The translations under genes were made by a program, and so were the position numbers. A stretch of 49,732 bases of DNA from Bacteroidaceae bacterium (GTDB lineage: Bacteria > Bacteroidota > Bacteroidia > Bacteroidales > Bacteroidaceae): NCBI GenBank assembly GCA_016302435.1, contig JAEDNQ010000001.1:1-49732 (forward strand), written 5' to 3'. Under the pieces are notes generated by a model, which worked only from the letters and a program-made list of their open reading frames with translations, did not search any database and was not told the origin of the DNA. Positions 15,812 to 23,931 of this stretch are shown piece by piece (the stretch's first letter is position 1; the number at the start of each line of letters is the position of its first letter).

Positions 15812-16930
15812 TTAGTCCTCTGCGAGCAGCTGGCGCATACTGTCGGTATACCATACGGCCATGTTGCCATTAGCGTCGGAGTAGATGAAGTAGGCCATGA
15901 GTTCTTTGTGTTGTGAGAGCACGCGTTTGGCCTCATCGAGTCCGAGAACCATGAAGGCTGTGGCGTAGGCATCAGCTGTGGCGCAGTCTTGTGTGAGGAC
16001 GGTAGAGGAGAGAATATTGTGCTGCACAGGTTGTCCCGTGCGTGGGTCGATAGTGTGAGCGTATTTCTTGCCGTCTTTCTCGTAGAAGTTGCGGTAGTTG
16101 CCTGATGTGGCCATGGAGATCTGTGTGGCAGCCAGCACTTGCTGTATCTCGTTGTTGGTGCACGTTGGGTCGTCAACAGGTGTGTTTATGCCTATGTGCC
16201 AAAGTTTGCCCTTGGGGTTGTAGCCCCTAAGTCTTATTTCGCCACCAATCTCCACCATGTAGTTTTTGATTCCCTGCGTTTCGAGGTAGAGTCCGACGGC
16301 GTCTACTCCGTAGCCCTTGGCTATGGCGCTGCAGTCGAGCATGGTGTGTGGGTTGTCTTTGACGATGTTGCCTTCCTGAAGTCTGACTTTGTCCATGCCG
16401 ACGAGAGGCATGATGCTGTCTACGGCAGCTTGTGTCACCTTATCAGAGTTTTTAAATCCGAATCCCCAAAGGTTGACGAGAGGTGCGACGGTGATGTCGA
16501 AGGCTCCGTCTGTCTGGGCTGATATTTGCTGAGCGAGGCGGAATACATCCTGGAGCATGCTGTCGACCTGTGTACTGGTGCCTTCGTTTATGGCTGTGAT
16601 GACGCTCTTAGGGTTGAAGGGCGAGAGCGACATGTCGATGCTGTTGAGTGTGCTGTCGATGCCAGCCTGGAGGCAGGTGGGCGACTGGTAGGTGATGTGG
16701 TAGATGGTGCCAAAGATGTTGCCTTCAGCTCGCTGTATGTTGCCTTCAGCCCAAGGGGTGCTGGGCGAGGGGGCATTGTTGCTGTGGTTGGTGCGGTAGA
16801 TGTATACAGTGCCGATTATGAGCAGGAGCAGCAGTGGCCATCCCCACCATTTTATCTTGTGTGGGGCATAGGGGTCGAAGGCTTTCTGTGTGTCCTTAGT
16901 GTCGGTCGATGTGGTGTTGGATTTGTCCAT
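15812..16930 (-). CDS. apbE: FAD:protein FMN transferase
   Basis: The 372-residue protein has an N-terminal membrane anchor (WWGWPLLLLLIIGTVYIYRT, about 28-47) and a periplasmic ApbE domain that attaches FMN to Thr in proteins such as Na+-NQR or RNF subunits. Recognisable parts are FGTIYHITYQ, LVNLWGFGFKN, LDCSAIAKGYGVDAVGLYLE, NYMVEIGGEIRLRG, and HTIDPRTGQPVQHNILSSTV followed by CATADAYATAFMVLG, the metal site. Length fits the family with an added anchor. A membrane target is expected; its genes are not in the window. Confidence 0.92.
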   Translation of the reverse strand: MDKSNTTSTDTKDTQKAFDPYAPHKIKWWGWPLLLLLIIGTVYIYRTNHSNNAPSPSTPWAEGNIQRAEGNIFGTIYHITYQSPTCLQAGIDSTLNSIDMSLSPFNPKSVITAINEGTSTQVDSMLQDVFRLAQQISAQTDGAFDITVAPLVNLWGFGFKNSDKVTQAAVDSIMPLVGMDKVRLQEGNIVKDNPHTMLDCSAIAKGYGVDAVGLYLETQGIKNYMVEIGGEIRLRGYNPKGKLWHIGINTPVDDPTCTNNEIQQVLAATQISMATSGNYRNFYEKDGKKYAHTIDPRTGQPVQHNILSSTVLTQDCATADAYATAFMVLGLDEAKRVLSQHKELMAYFIYSDANGNMAVWYTDSMRQLLAED

Positions 16931-16997
16931 GTGTTGTGGGTGTATGTAGATGTGTTGATGTCTGTTGTGTGGTGGATGAGGTATGTCGTCACTTTTC

Positions 16998-17960
16998 TCA
17001 CTTTCCTCTCTTTTCTGTTGTTGTCTCTACGCCTTCCTCTATCTCGTTCGTCTCAATCTCTTCCTCTTCTTGCTCTTCATCATCCGGGGTGGTAGGGGAA
17101 TCAGTAGTTTCTGTTGGTATGTCTTTTATTGAGATGCTGACTCCTTTCTTTGTATTCTTTTTCTTTCCCCAGTTGAGGTCGAAGATGAGGCTGTAAGAGG
17201 CACTCCAGCAGGTGGAGTTGGTGGTGTATCCGTAGCCAGGAATGCAGCTTGGCTTGGCATTGAGGCTTTTGGTGGAAGATATTTCCCTTTTATATCTCAC
17301 TGCCCATCCCATGTGGAAATTTTTGTACATCTTGACTTCTACTCCAAAGATGAATTCCGCCCAGGAACTGGTGCAGTCGATACCTTTGATGTCGTAGGGT
17401 TCGGAGCCTCCCCAGATGGGGTCAGAGATGGCTGGACCCGACATGTCGTATTTGAACTTTGATATTCCATATCGCGCACCGAGGTAGAGTCTGTTGTCTT
17501 GGAACTTATTCTTCAATATGTTAATGTCCACACCTATGCGTCCGTAGGGCGCTGACACATTGTAGGTGATGGAAGTGTTGACATCGGCTTTCTCACATTT
17601 GGCATATCCTATCTCTACAATAGGGAAAAAAGTGTTTTTGAGGTTGAGCCTGAGAGCTCCTTCTGCCCATCCGTAGTCGGACAGAGCGTAAGCCGCTGGT
17701 CCGTAGACATCGGCTGATATGTTGAATCCCTGGAAAAAGACGAGGTGTTGTTCTTGCTCTTTCACTTCAACATATTTTGTGGGTTTAGGTGTTTCGCCAG
17801 GCATGAGCACCGTCATTCCTTTTGTGTCGGTCTTTCCTTGCTGTGCGGCAGGATAGGCAGGCTGCTGTGCGGCTGTCTGGGGTTGCTGCGCGTGGAGGCC
17901 AGATGGGAGAGCTGATGCTATGGTGAGGAGTAGGATGTATGTCGCTGTTCTTGCTTTCAT
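16998..17960 (-). CDS. DUF6048-like envelope beta-barrel protein
   Basis: The 320-residue protein has a signal peptide (about 1-24, ending GLHAQ), a Gln/Ala-rich stretch (QQPQTAAQQPAYPAAQQGK) and a region of alternating strands (about 75-265) such as ALRLNLKNTFFPIVEIGYAK and RLYLGARYGISKFKYD, as in small outer-membrane barrels. The last strand (ASYSLIFDLNWGKKK) is followed by some 55 polar residues with an acidic run. A barrel would normally end in an aromatic residue, so this tail is unusual. The assignment to DUF6048 rests on memory and on the neighbouring DUF6452-like lipoprotein gene, which commonly accompanies it. Function is unknown. Confidence 0.65.
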   Translation of the reverse strand: MKARTATYILLLTIASALPSGLHAQQPQTAAQQPAYPAAQQGKTDTKGMTVLMPGETPKPTKYVEVKEQEQHLVFFQGFNISADVYGPAAYALSDYGWAEGALRLNLKNTFFPIVEIGYAKCEKADVNTSITYNVSAPYGRIGVDINILKNKFQDNRLYLGARYGISKFKYDMSGPAISDPIWGGSEPYDIKGIDCTSSWAEFIFGVEVKMYKNFHMGWAVRYKREISSTKSLNAKPSCIPGYGYTTNSTCWSASYSLIFDLNWGKKKNTKKGVSISIKDIPTETTDSPTTPDDEEQEEEEIETNEIEEGVETTTEKRGK

Positions 17961-18016
17961 CGTGGGAGGGGGAGTGGGTAAGTGAGGAAAAGGACGGTGG
18001 AGGAGTGTAGGGAAAG

Positions 18017-18649
18017 CTACTCGTCGGGTGTCTCTGCAGCTCCGTTGAAGTATATTTTGATGTTGGTGTTGCCCTCGTAGTCTACGTGGGGGTTGGTTAT
18101 CTCTATATGGTCAATGGCTGCAGCTGTTGACTTGATGCCGAGTAGAGTGTGATAGCGGTAAGTGCCGCACTCGGGCAGTTCTACGTAGGGGTAGCTGTCA
18201 TGGTCAATCCAGATGGTGTCCTTAGCTGATATGGAGCGGTAGGAGACGATGAGTGTGTCTCTGTTGCGGTAGTAGCTCATGGGCAGTGACATGGAAGTGG
18301 CTGCACAGAGGTTGTTGAGCAGTATGGTATCATTGCGTTGCTGCGATACGGTCTCGGTGTAACCTTGTTCTACGAGCTCAGGGGCGGGCACATCTTTCAC
18401 CACCGTCTTGTTGCCCATCTTGCGATAGGTGTAGATGGTCTTGTGTCCTGGCATGAGGGTGGTGACGGTGATGGTGTCGTTGTATTGTACGGGAGTGCCG
18501 TATGAGTCGTGGAAGGAGAAGTTGCAGAGAACGTTGTTGTCGAGCGGACAGTTGTTGGAATAGCATGCTGAGAGCATCGTGATGGCAGTCGCGATGGCTA
18601 TGGTTGTCAGACTCCTGACGCGTGGCGTTTGTTGCATGTTTGGCTTCAT
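18017..18649 (-). CDS. DUF6452-like lipoprotein
   Basis: The 210-residue protein has an N-terminal signal with the lipobox MLSAC (about residues 25-29) followed by YSNNCPLDNNVLCNF. The mature part is beta-rich (TYRKMGNKTVVKDVP, LCAATSMSLPMSYYRNRDTL, DHIEITNPHVDYEGNTNIKI) and resembles the DUF6452 family. Pairing with the downstream DUF6048-like barrel (56 bases away) suggests that the two act together at the outer membrane. Function is unknown. The start at 18649 is the first ATG; a second Met at residue 5 is an alternative. Confidence 0.65.
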   Translation of the reverse strand: MKPNMQQTPRVRSLTTIAIATAITMLSACYSNNCPLDNNVLCNFSFHDSYGTPVQYNDTITVTTLMPGHKTIYTYRKMGNKTVVKDVPAPELVEQGYTETVSQQRNDTILLNNLCAATSMSLPMSYYRNRDTLIVSYRSISAKDTIWIDHDSYPYVELPECGTYRYHTLLGIKSTAAAIDHIEITNPHVDYEGNTNIKIYFNGAAETPDE

Positions 18650-18694
18650 GAATTTACCTTTTTACGGGGAGGAAGGACATTTGTGATGCCTCAG

Positions 18695-19654
18695 TTATAC
18701 CTCTTTCTCCACCTGATACTTGTTGCGCTCAGGGCTGTTTCGGCTTATGAGGTCTCCAAGGAAGCCTGCGACGAAGAGTTGTGTGCCGAGTATCATGGTT
18801 GTGAGTGAGATATAGAAGTAGGGGCTCTCGGTGACGAGTGCATGGGGCGTATTGTTGTGGAGGTCGATGAGCTTTGAGGCACCGACACATACGATGGCTA
18901 TGAAGCCAGCTATGAACATGAGAGTACCGATGAATCCGAAGATGTGCATGGGTTTCATGCCGAAGCTGTCGATGAACCAGAGGCTGATGAGGTCGAGGTA
19001 GCCGTTGACGAATCTGTTCCACCCCATGAACTTGCTCACGCCGTGCTGTCTGGCCTGATGGTGCACGGGCTTTTCTCCTATCTTGCTGAATCCAGCGTTT
19101 TTGGCCAAGTAGGGTATGAAGCGGTGCATCTCTCCGTATACTTCAATATGTTTGACCACGTCTCGCCTGTAGGCTTTGAGTCCGCAGTTGAAGTCGTGGA
19201 GGTTGTGAATGCCGCTGACCATGCGTGTGGTGGCATTGAAGAGCTTGGTGGGTATAGTCTTGGAGAGTGGGTCGCCCTGTCGGCGGTTCATCTTGTAACC
19301 GCTTACGAGGTCGTAGCCCTCTTCCTTTATCATCTTGTATAGCTCCGGTATCTCGTCGGGGCTGTCTTGGAGGTCGGCGTCCATGGTGATGACGACATCT
19401 CCCTGAGCCTTTTCAAATCCGTGGTAGAGTGCCGGACTTTTGCCGTAGTTGCGTCTGAACTTTATGCCGTGAACTTCGGGGTGTGTCTGGCTCAGTCTCT
19501 CTATCTCGTCCCAGGAGTGGTCGGTGCTGCCATCGTTGACGAATATGACCTCGTATGTGAAGTGGTTGAGGTCCATGACTCTCTTTATCCACTCGTGCAG
19601 TTCTGCTATTGATTCTTCCTCGTTGTATAGAGGCACTACTACTGAAATGTCCAT
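18695..19654 (-). CDS. Membrane-bound family 2 glycosyltransferase
   Basis: The 319-residue protein has an N-terminal GT-A domain (about 1-225) with SVVVPLYNEEESIAELHEWI, the DAD metal motif in VVITMDADLQDSPDEIPELY, and a QARQHGVSKF acceptor-side motif. Two membrane segments follow (about 235-258 and 270-295). The layout is that of DPM1/DPG-synthase-like enzymes (ArnC/GtrB type), which transfer a sugar from a nucleotide donor to undecaprenyl or dolichyl phosphate. Donor sugar and role cannot be told from sequence. It lies 142 bases behind the DUF4199-like gene. Confidence 0.88.
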   Translation of the reverse strand: MDISVVVPLYNEEESIAELHEWIKRVMDLNHFTYEVIFVNDGSTDHSWDEIERLSQTHPEVHGIKFRRNYGKSPALYHGFEKAQGDVVITMDADLQDSPDEIPELYKMIKEEGYDLVSGYKMNRRQGDPLSKTIPTKLFNATTRMVSGIHNLHDFNCGLKAYRRDVVKHIEVYGEMHRFIPYLAKNAGFSKIGEKPVHHQARQHGVSKFMGWNRFVNGYLDLISLWFIDSFGMKPMHIFGFIGTLMFIAGFIAIVCVGASKLIDLHNNTPHALVTESPYFYISLTTMILGTQLFVAGFLGDLISRNSPERNKYQVEKEV

Positions 19655-19796
19655 GGTGTGGGGGTGTATGTAAATGTGTATGATTCTTGTTTGTATGTAT
19701 GGGTCTCTGTGCTGTTTTGTCTCTTCACACGCTTACACGTATGCAGTATTTTCCTCTCTCAGCCTCAGCCAATAAACATCTTCTGCATTCTCCGCT

Positions 19797-20375
19797 TCAG
19801 CGTGACTGTGTTTGTGGCTCCTTCAGCTTTATCGTGGCTGATGCGAAGTAGGAAGTGAATATTGAGCCAAAGAATCCTAAGAAGCAGTCGTAGCCCAAGA
19901 AGTTGAGGGCGATATTAGCGTTTCCAGCTTCTTCTATGTCCTTCAATCCGTCCATAGCTTGCGCATATTCGTTGGCGAGACCGAGAGATTCGTATGTCGA
20001 CTTTATTTCAGGCATGGCGAGCATGTTGTTGAGAGTGATGAAGAGTTGTCCCTGGTCCACATATTCGAGGTATACGTAAGTGGCTGCCGAATGGAGCACG
20101 CTGGCAAAGAAAAACATGAAGAGGGAGAAAGAGAACGCTTGTGCGTAGTTCATCTTTTGGCCTACGGCTGTGGTCTTCTTGTTGATGCGCACAGCGAGCA
20201 GCAGCGGGAAGAGTATGCAGACAACAATCATCAGAAGAATGCCGATAGCGTAAACGACGCTGTTGTGCTCGATAGATTTGACATAGTTGAAGAATAGGAG
20301 GAACCATGCCGTGCCGATGAAGGAACCGTATTCGAGCGCGTATTGTCTGAGTATCTTTTTGTTTGACTTGTTCAT
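19797..20375 (-). CDS. DUF4199-like membrane protein
   Basis: The 192-residue integral membrane protein has about four hydrophobic segments (SFIGTAWFLLFFNYV; VYAIGILLMIVVCILFPLLL; FSFSLFMFFFASVLHSAATY; FLGYDCFLGFFGSIFTSYFA). The pattern RINKKTTAVGQKMNYAQAFS after the second segment matches DUF4199 proteins, which in Bacteroidetes often precede a DPM1-like glycosyltransferase gene, as here. The biochemical function of the family is not established. A promoter-like box lies about 150 bases upstream. Confidence 0.7.
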   Translation of the reverse strand: MNKSNKKILRQYALEYGSFIGTAWFLLFFNYVKSIEHNSVVYAIGILLMIVVCILFPLLLAVRINKKTTAVGQKMNYAQAFSFSLFMFFFASVLHSAATYVYLEYVDQGQLFITLNNMLAMPEIKSTYESLGLANEYAQAMDGLKDIEEAGNANIALNFLGYDCFLGFFGSIFTSYFASATIKLKEPQTQSR

Positions 20376-20526
20376 TTAGTGTTGATGATGATGAGCTTGA
20401 TAGTTGAGAGATGATGTCTTTTCAGCGGCAGCGTACCTTCAGGCTTCGTCGCTGTGTCCGCCCTTGTAGCAGCCAAAAGCGTGTGGAGTTGGCTTTGTGA
20501 AGGGGTAGGATGCACAAAATGCCTTG

Positions 20527-20534
20527 CAAAGATA
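20527..20534 (-). promoter_or_regulatory. -7 box TATCTTTG, DUF4199/glycosyltransferase unit
   Basis: On the minus strand TATCTTTG fits TAnnTTTG. Transcription would start near 20520 and leave a leader of about 145 bases (20376-20520), in which no clear structure was recognised. Confidence 0.5.
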
Positions 20535-20568
20535 CAAAATATATTGTTAACGAGCGTGCTTAAAGATG

Positions 20569-21144
20569 TTAATTGTGAATTTTGTCTGAATTTTTACTGA
20601 TATAATCCTTCCAAGACGAAAATTTGTGCTCTGTCTTTGGCATGCCCATCTGTATGAAATGGCAGTATGCAGCTCCGAGAGCATCGGTAGCGTCGAGCTG
20701 CACGTTCATGTCCTCCTTGCTTATCTTAAGCATGCGCTGCAGCATGCCAGCCACCTGTTCTTTAGCGGCATTGCCATTGCCCGTGATAGCAATCTTTATC
20801 TTTGATGGCTCATATTCGGTTATGGGAATGTCTCTCATGATGGCGGCCGTGATGGCCACTCCCTGAGCTCTGCCGAGCTTGAGCATAGACTGCACGTTCT
20901 TTCCGAAGAAAGGAGCCTCAATGGCCATCTCGTCGGGCTTGTAGGAGTCGATGATGCTTGTTATGCGCTCAAATATCTTGCCGAGCCTGAGATAGTGGCT
21001 CTCATACTTTTTCAGCTCGATAGTTCCCATGGCTACCAGCTCAGCTTTGTTGCCAACTACGCTGAGCACTCCGTAGCCCATGACGTTGGTGCCAGGGTCG
21101 ACTCCGAGGATGATTTTTTCTATCTGACTGTTGGTTCTTGCCAT
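20569..21144 (-). CDS. ruvC: Holliday junction endonuclease RuvC
   Basis: The 191-residue protein is the crossover-junction resolvase that cuts Holliday junctions with RuvAB. The first acidic residue lies in IILGVDPGTNVMGYG (Asp-16). The second lies in DEMAIEAPFFGKNVQSMLKLG (Glu) and the C-terminal acidic pair in NVQLDATDALGAAYCH. These four carboxylates make the active site. The N-terminus carries about nine extra residues before the first strand. CACACA-rich sequence and no Shine-Dalgarno precede the ATG. Confidence 0.95.
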   Translation of the reverse strand: MARTNSQIEKIILGVDPGTNVMGYGVLSVVGNKAELVAMGTIELKKYESHYLRLGKIFERITSIIDSYKPDEMAIEAPFFGKNVQSMLKLGRAQGVAITAAIMRDIPITEYEPSKIKIAITGNGNAAKEQVAGMLQRMLKISKEDMNVQLDATDALGAAYCHFIQMGMPKTEHKFSSWKDYISKNSDKIHN

Positions 21145-21197
21145 GAGAGAAGAGTGTGTGTAAGAAAAGTGTGTGTGTAAATGTATGTCTGCCTGTG

Positions 21198-21503
21198 CTA
21201 TTCTATTACCTCAAGCATGGTTGGGAAGCCCACAATCTTGTTTTTGAAGAGAGCGAGCATCTCATTGTTGATCTTGATGCCTTCTGTTGCATACCACTTG
21301 TGGAAAGTTTCCATGTCGTTAGTTTCAAACTGCACGGAGATGCACTCCGACGCTTCGTCGTGGTGGGTAATCACTCGACACATCCTAGAGCTCAGGATGG
21401 CACCACTTCTCTTTGCCTCTGGGATGTATTTTTCGTGGAGGTATACCACGAGATTATGAGCATCGTTGGTGCCTACCTGAAATGTGGTGTTGTATATGAT
21501 CAT
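21198..21503 (-). CDS. DUF4286-like small protein
   Basis: The protein is about 101 residues and cytoplasmic. The sequence MIIYNTTFQVGTNDAHNLVV, then YLHEKYIPEAKRSGAILSSR and CISVQFETNDMETFHKWY, fits DUF4286, a ferredoxin-like dimeric alpha-beta fold of unknown function that often sits next to ruvC in Bacteroidetes. The start at 21503 is preferred; the frame extends 14 codons further up to 21545, but those residues (KNSYILFYFRT) are not family-like. A 20-bp tandem repeat lies just upstream. Confidence 0.7.
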   Translation of the reverse strand: MIIYNTTFQVGTNDAHNLVVYLHEKYIPEAKRSGAILSSRMCRVITHHDEASECISVQFETNDMETFHKWYATEGIKINNEMLALFKNKIVGFPTMLEVIE

Positions 21504-21560
21504 AAGTGTCCGAAAATAAAAGAGTATATATGAATTTTTTATCAAATGTCTTGTAGTGAG

Positions 21561-21634
21561 TCCTTCTAATTATAGGTAGGTCCTTCTAATTATTAGTGAG
21601 TCTTTCTAATTATTAGTGAGTCCTTCTATTATAT
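21561..21634. repeat. 20-bp tandem repeat, 3.5 copies
   Basis: Units TCCTTCTAATTATTAGTGAG start at 21561, 21581 and 21601, with a diverged fourth at 21621 that turns into TA repeats. It lies between the tRNA-Thr gene and the DUF4286-like start. Confidence 0.9.
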
Positions 21635-21679
21635 ATATGTGTGCACATCAGCCGTAGCGTCACCCTCCCAGCGGCAGAG

Positions 21680-21726
21680 CAGCCGTGCGGGATGGGGAAG
21701 TAACTAAACGAAAAAATGCACGGCTG
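21680..21726. other. 9-bp hairpin of unknown role
   Basis: CAGCCGTGC (21680-21688) pairs with GCACGGCTG (21718-21726) around a 29-base A-rich loop. It is not followed by a T-run on either strand, so it does not look like an intrinsic terminator. It lies in the 330-base gap 21546-21875, which otherwise holds only the 20-bp repeat and no gene. Confidence 0.4.
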
Positions 21727-21875
21727 TGTCTCCGTTGAGATATGCCGTACATCACAGTATTCGTCTTTACCTAATTTATTTTGCATGTTGTTTTGTGCTA
21801 TTTTGCTTGCTTCCTCATGAGTGTGGACAGAGAGAGAGGCACTTGAGTTCTTTGTCGTCTATTGACACCTTAAAG

Positions 21876-21948
<73 letters not shown>

Positions 21949-21990
21949 AGCGTCAATGACGAAAAGCTTGTATATTTGTTAAAAGCGATG

Positions 21991-21998
21991 CAAAGTTA
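21991..21998 (-). promoter_or_regulatory. -7 box TAACTTTG, tRNA-Thr promoter
   Basis: On the minus strand TAACTTTG fits TAnnTTTG and lies 43 bases before the mature tRNA 5' end. No good -33 box is visible. Confidence 0.5.
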
Positions 21999-22042
21999 GC
22001 ACTTTTTTTTTGAATGAGAATAGTTTTCAGTTAAATCTTTCT

Positions 22043-22050
22043 TAAATTTG
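22043..22050 (+). promoter_or_regulatory. -7 box TAAATTTG, nuclease gene promoter
   Basis: TAAATTTG fits TAnnTTTG and lies 50 bases before the ATG at 22100. It is divergent from the tRNA promoter about 45 bases away. Confidence 0.55.
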
Positions 22051-22099
22051 CAGAATATTATCGGTAAAATGCAATTTCACAAACAAAAAACAGATAGAA

Positions 22100-23086
22100 A
22101 TGACAAAAAAGACCACAAGAAAGAATCAGACGAAGAAGAAGAGCCCCAAGACCATACTGCTCACATGTGTGGCACTTGTGCTCGCTGTTGCAGGCATCAA
22201 CCAGGTGTGGAAGGGCGCAACGACCGACACCCTTCCCTCCGACACTTCCGTCGGACGCACATCTACCATCTCCTCAGAGCGCAACCAGCTCTATGCCCAG
22301 CAAGATGCCGCCAAGCAGCGAGAGGAGGAGCAGCGTCGGTTAAATGATACAGACGCCCCCGATGAGGGACTCTCGCGTGCAGCCTACGAAAATCTGGAGC
22401 AGCCAGCCCCCATCTCCGACCTCAACGAAGTGCTGCTCTTCAAGAAGCAGTTCATCGTCTCCTACAGTCTCAAGCACCTCTGTCCCAACTACGTCTGCTG
22501 GAGCCTCACACGCGAGCGAGCCGAGAGCGAGGATTGCAAGCGCAGCGACCGATTTGAAGAAGACATAGTCATCAGCGAGCGTTCGCGCGTGCAGACATCC
22601 GACTACAGCAACTCAGGCTACGACCGCGGACACATGTGTCCAGCCGCCGACAACCGCAACGATGCCGATGCCATGCGCCAGTCCTTCTTCATGACCAACA
22701 TCTGCCCCCAGTCCCATTCGCTCAATGCTGGCGCTTGGAAAGAGCTCGAAGAGTTCTGCCGCTCCTGGGCCAGCGACTACGGCACACTCTACATCTGCTG
22801 CGGACCCATCTTCGACAAAGCCAAGCCCAAGACCATAGGCAAACGTAAAGGAATCAAAATATCCGTGCCCGACCGCTTCTTCAAAGTGCTGCTCTATATG
22901 GGCCGCGAACCAAAAGCCATCGGATTTATCTATGCCAACGAACGTTGCACTAAAGACATACGTGACTATGCCGTCTCTGTCGACGAGGTAGAGAAAATCA
23001 CAGGCCTTGACTTCTTCCATCAGTTGGACGACAAGACCGAAAAAGCCGTGGAGGGACGATGCAAGCCTGCCGAATGGGGACTCTAA
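22100..23086 (+). CDS. Membrane-anchored DRGH (EndoG-like) nuclease
   Basis: The 328-residue protein has a Lys-rich N-terminus, one membrane anchor (about 18-34), a Gln/Glu-rich linker (about 60-85) and a DNA/RNA non-specific endonuclease domain. The metal-catalytic motif is DRGHMCPAADN (175-185), followed by MTNICPQSHSLNAGAWKELE, which carries the conserved Asn and the N..W..LE pattern. The domain would lie outside the inner membrane, so a role in degrading extracellular or incoming DNA/RNA is likely, as in related Bacteroidetes nucleases. It has its own promoter-like element; pyrK follows 67 bases later. Confidence 0.9.
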   Translation: MTKKTTRKNQTKKKSPKTILLTCVALVLAVAGINQVWKGATTDTLPSDTSVGRTSTISSERNQLYAQQDAAKQREEEQRRLNDTDAPDEGLSRAAYENLEQPAPISDLNEVLLFKKQFIVSYSLKHLCPNYVCWSLTRERAESEDCKRSDRFEEDIVISERSRVQTSDYSNSGYDRGHMCPAADNRNDADAMRQSFFMTNICPQSHSLNAGAWKELEEFCRSWASDYGTLYICCGPIFDKAKPKTIGKRKGIKISVPDRFFKVLLYMGREPKAIGFIYANERCTKDIRDYAVSVDEVEKITGLDFFHQLDDKTEKAVEGRCKPAEWGL

Positions 23087-23153
23087 TAAACCTCTCTCCT
23101 CCCAAAATGAGAAAAACAAACATACACATTAATATATATATAGATTTAATTAT

Positions 23154-23930
23154 ATGAAGAAATACGCCAAAGACCTGTTGGTGGCAGCAGTAGAACATCC
23201 CCACCAGCTCTATGTCTTGCTCAAACTCACCGACACCCAACCTCTCCCGGAGATGCGACCAGGACAGTTCGTTGAGGTAAAGATAGAAGGAAGCCCCACC
23301 ACCTTCCTTCGCCGACCCATATCCATCAACTATGTAGACCGCGCCAACAACCAGCTGTGGCTCTTGGTGAAGAAAGCAGGCGACGGCACACGCCAGCTCG
23401 CCACCCTCCAGCCAGGCGACAAGCTCAACCTCGTCTTCCCACTTGGCAACGGATTCTCACCCGTGAAGAGGGCAGGGGAGAGAGTGCTCCTCGTTGGCGG
23501 AGGAGTAGGAGTCGCCCCTCTGCTCGACTACGGCAAATACCTCAAAGACAACGGTGCTCAACCCATCTTCCTGCTTGGAGCACGCAGCGCCACCGACCTG
23601 CTCGAACTCGACATGTTCGAGCGGATAGCCCCCCTCCACATCACCACAGAAGACGGCTCTCAGGGCGAGAAAGGCTTCGTCACCCAACATTCGCTCCTCA
23701 AGCGCGACACCTTCGACCGCATCTCCGTCTGCGGACCCAAACCCATGATGGTCAGCGTGGCCCGATATGCCAAGCAAGCCAACATCCCCTGCGAGGTGTC
23801 ACTCGAAAACATGATGGCGTGCGGACTCGGAGCATGCCTCTGCTGCGTGGAGAAGACAGTGAAGGGCAACGTGTGCGTATGCAAAGAAGGCCCTGTATTT
23901 GACATCAACGACTTAACTTGGACAATCTGA
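23154..23930 (+). CDS. pyrK: Dihydroorotate dehydrogenase electron-transfer subunit
   Basis: The 258-residue protein has an FAD domain (about 1-100, with FLRRPISINYVD) and an NAD domain (about 105-215, with VLLVGGGVGVAPLLDYGKYL). The C-terminal [2Fe-2S] site is CGLGACLCCVEKTVKGNVCV plus CKEG. It passes electrons from PyrD to NAD+ in pyrimidine synthesis. Length and motif order match the family. The stop is one base before the pyrD start, so the two are translationally close and form the B-type heterotetramer. Confidence 0.95.
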   Translation: MKKYAKDLLVAAVEHPHQLYVLLKLTDTQPLPEMRPGQFVEVKIEGSPTTFLRRPISINYVDRANNQLWLLVKKAGDGTRQLATLQPGDKLNLVFPLGNGFSPVKRAGERVLLVGGGVGVAPLLDYGKYLKDNGAQPIFLLGARSATDLLELDMFERIAPLHITTEDGSQGEKGFVTQHSLLKRDTFDRISVCGPKPMMVSVARYAKQANIPCEVSLENMMACGLGACLCCVEKTVKGNVCVCKEGPVFDINDLTWTI

Positions 23931-23931
23931 T

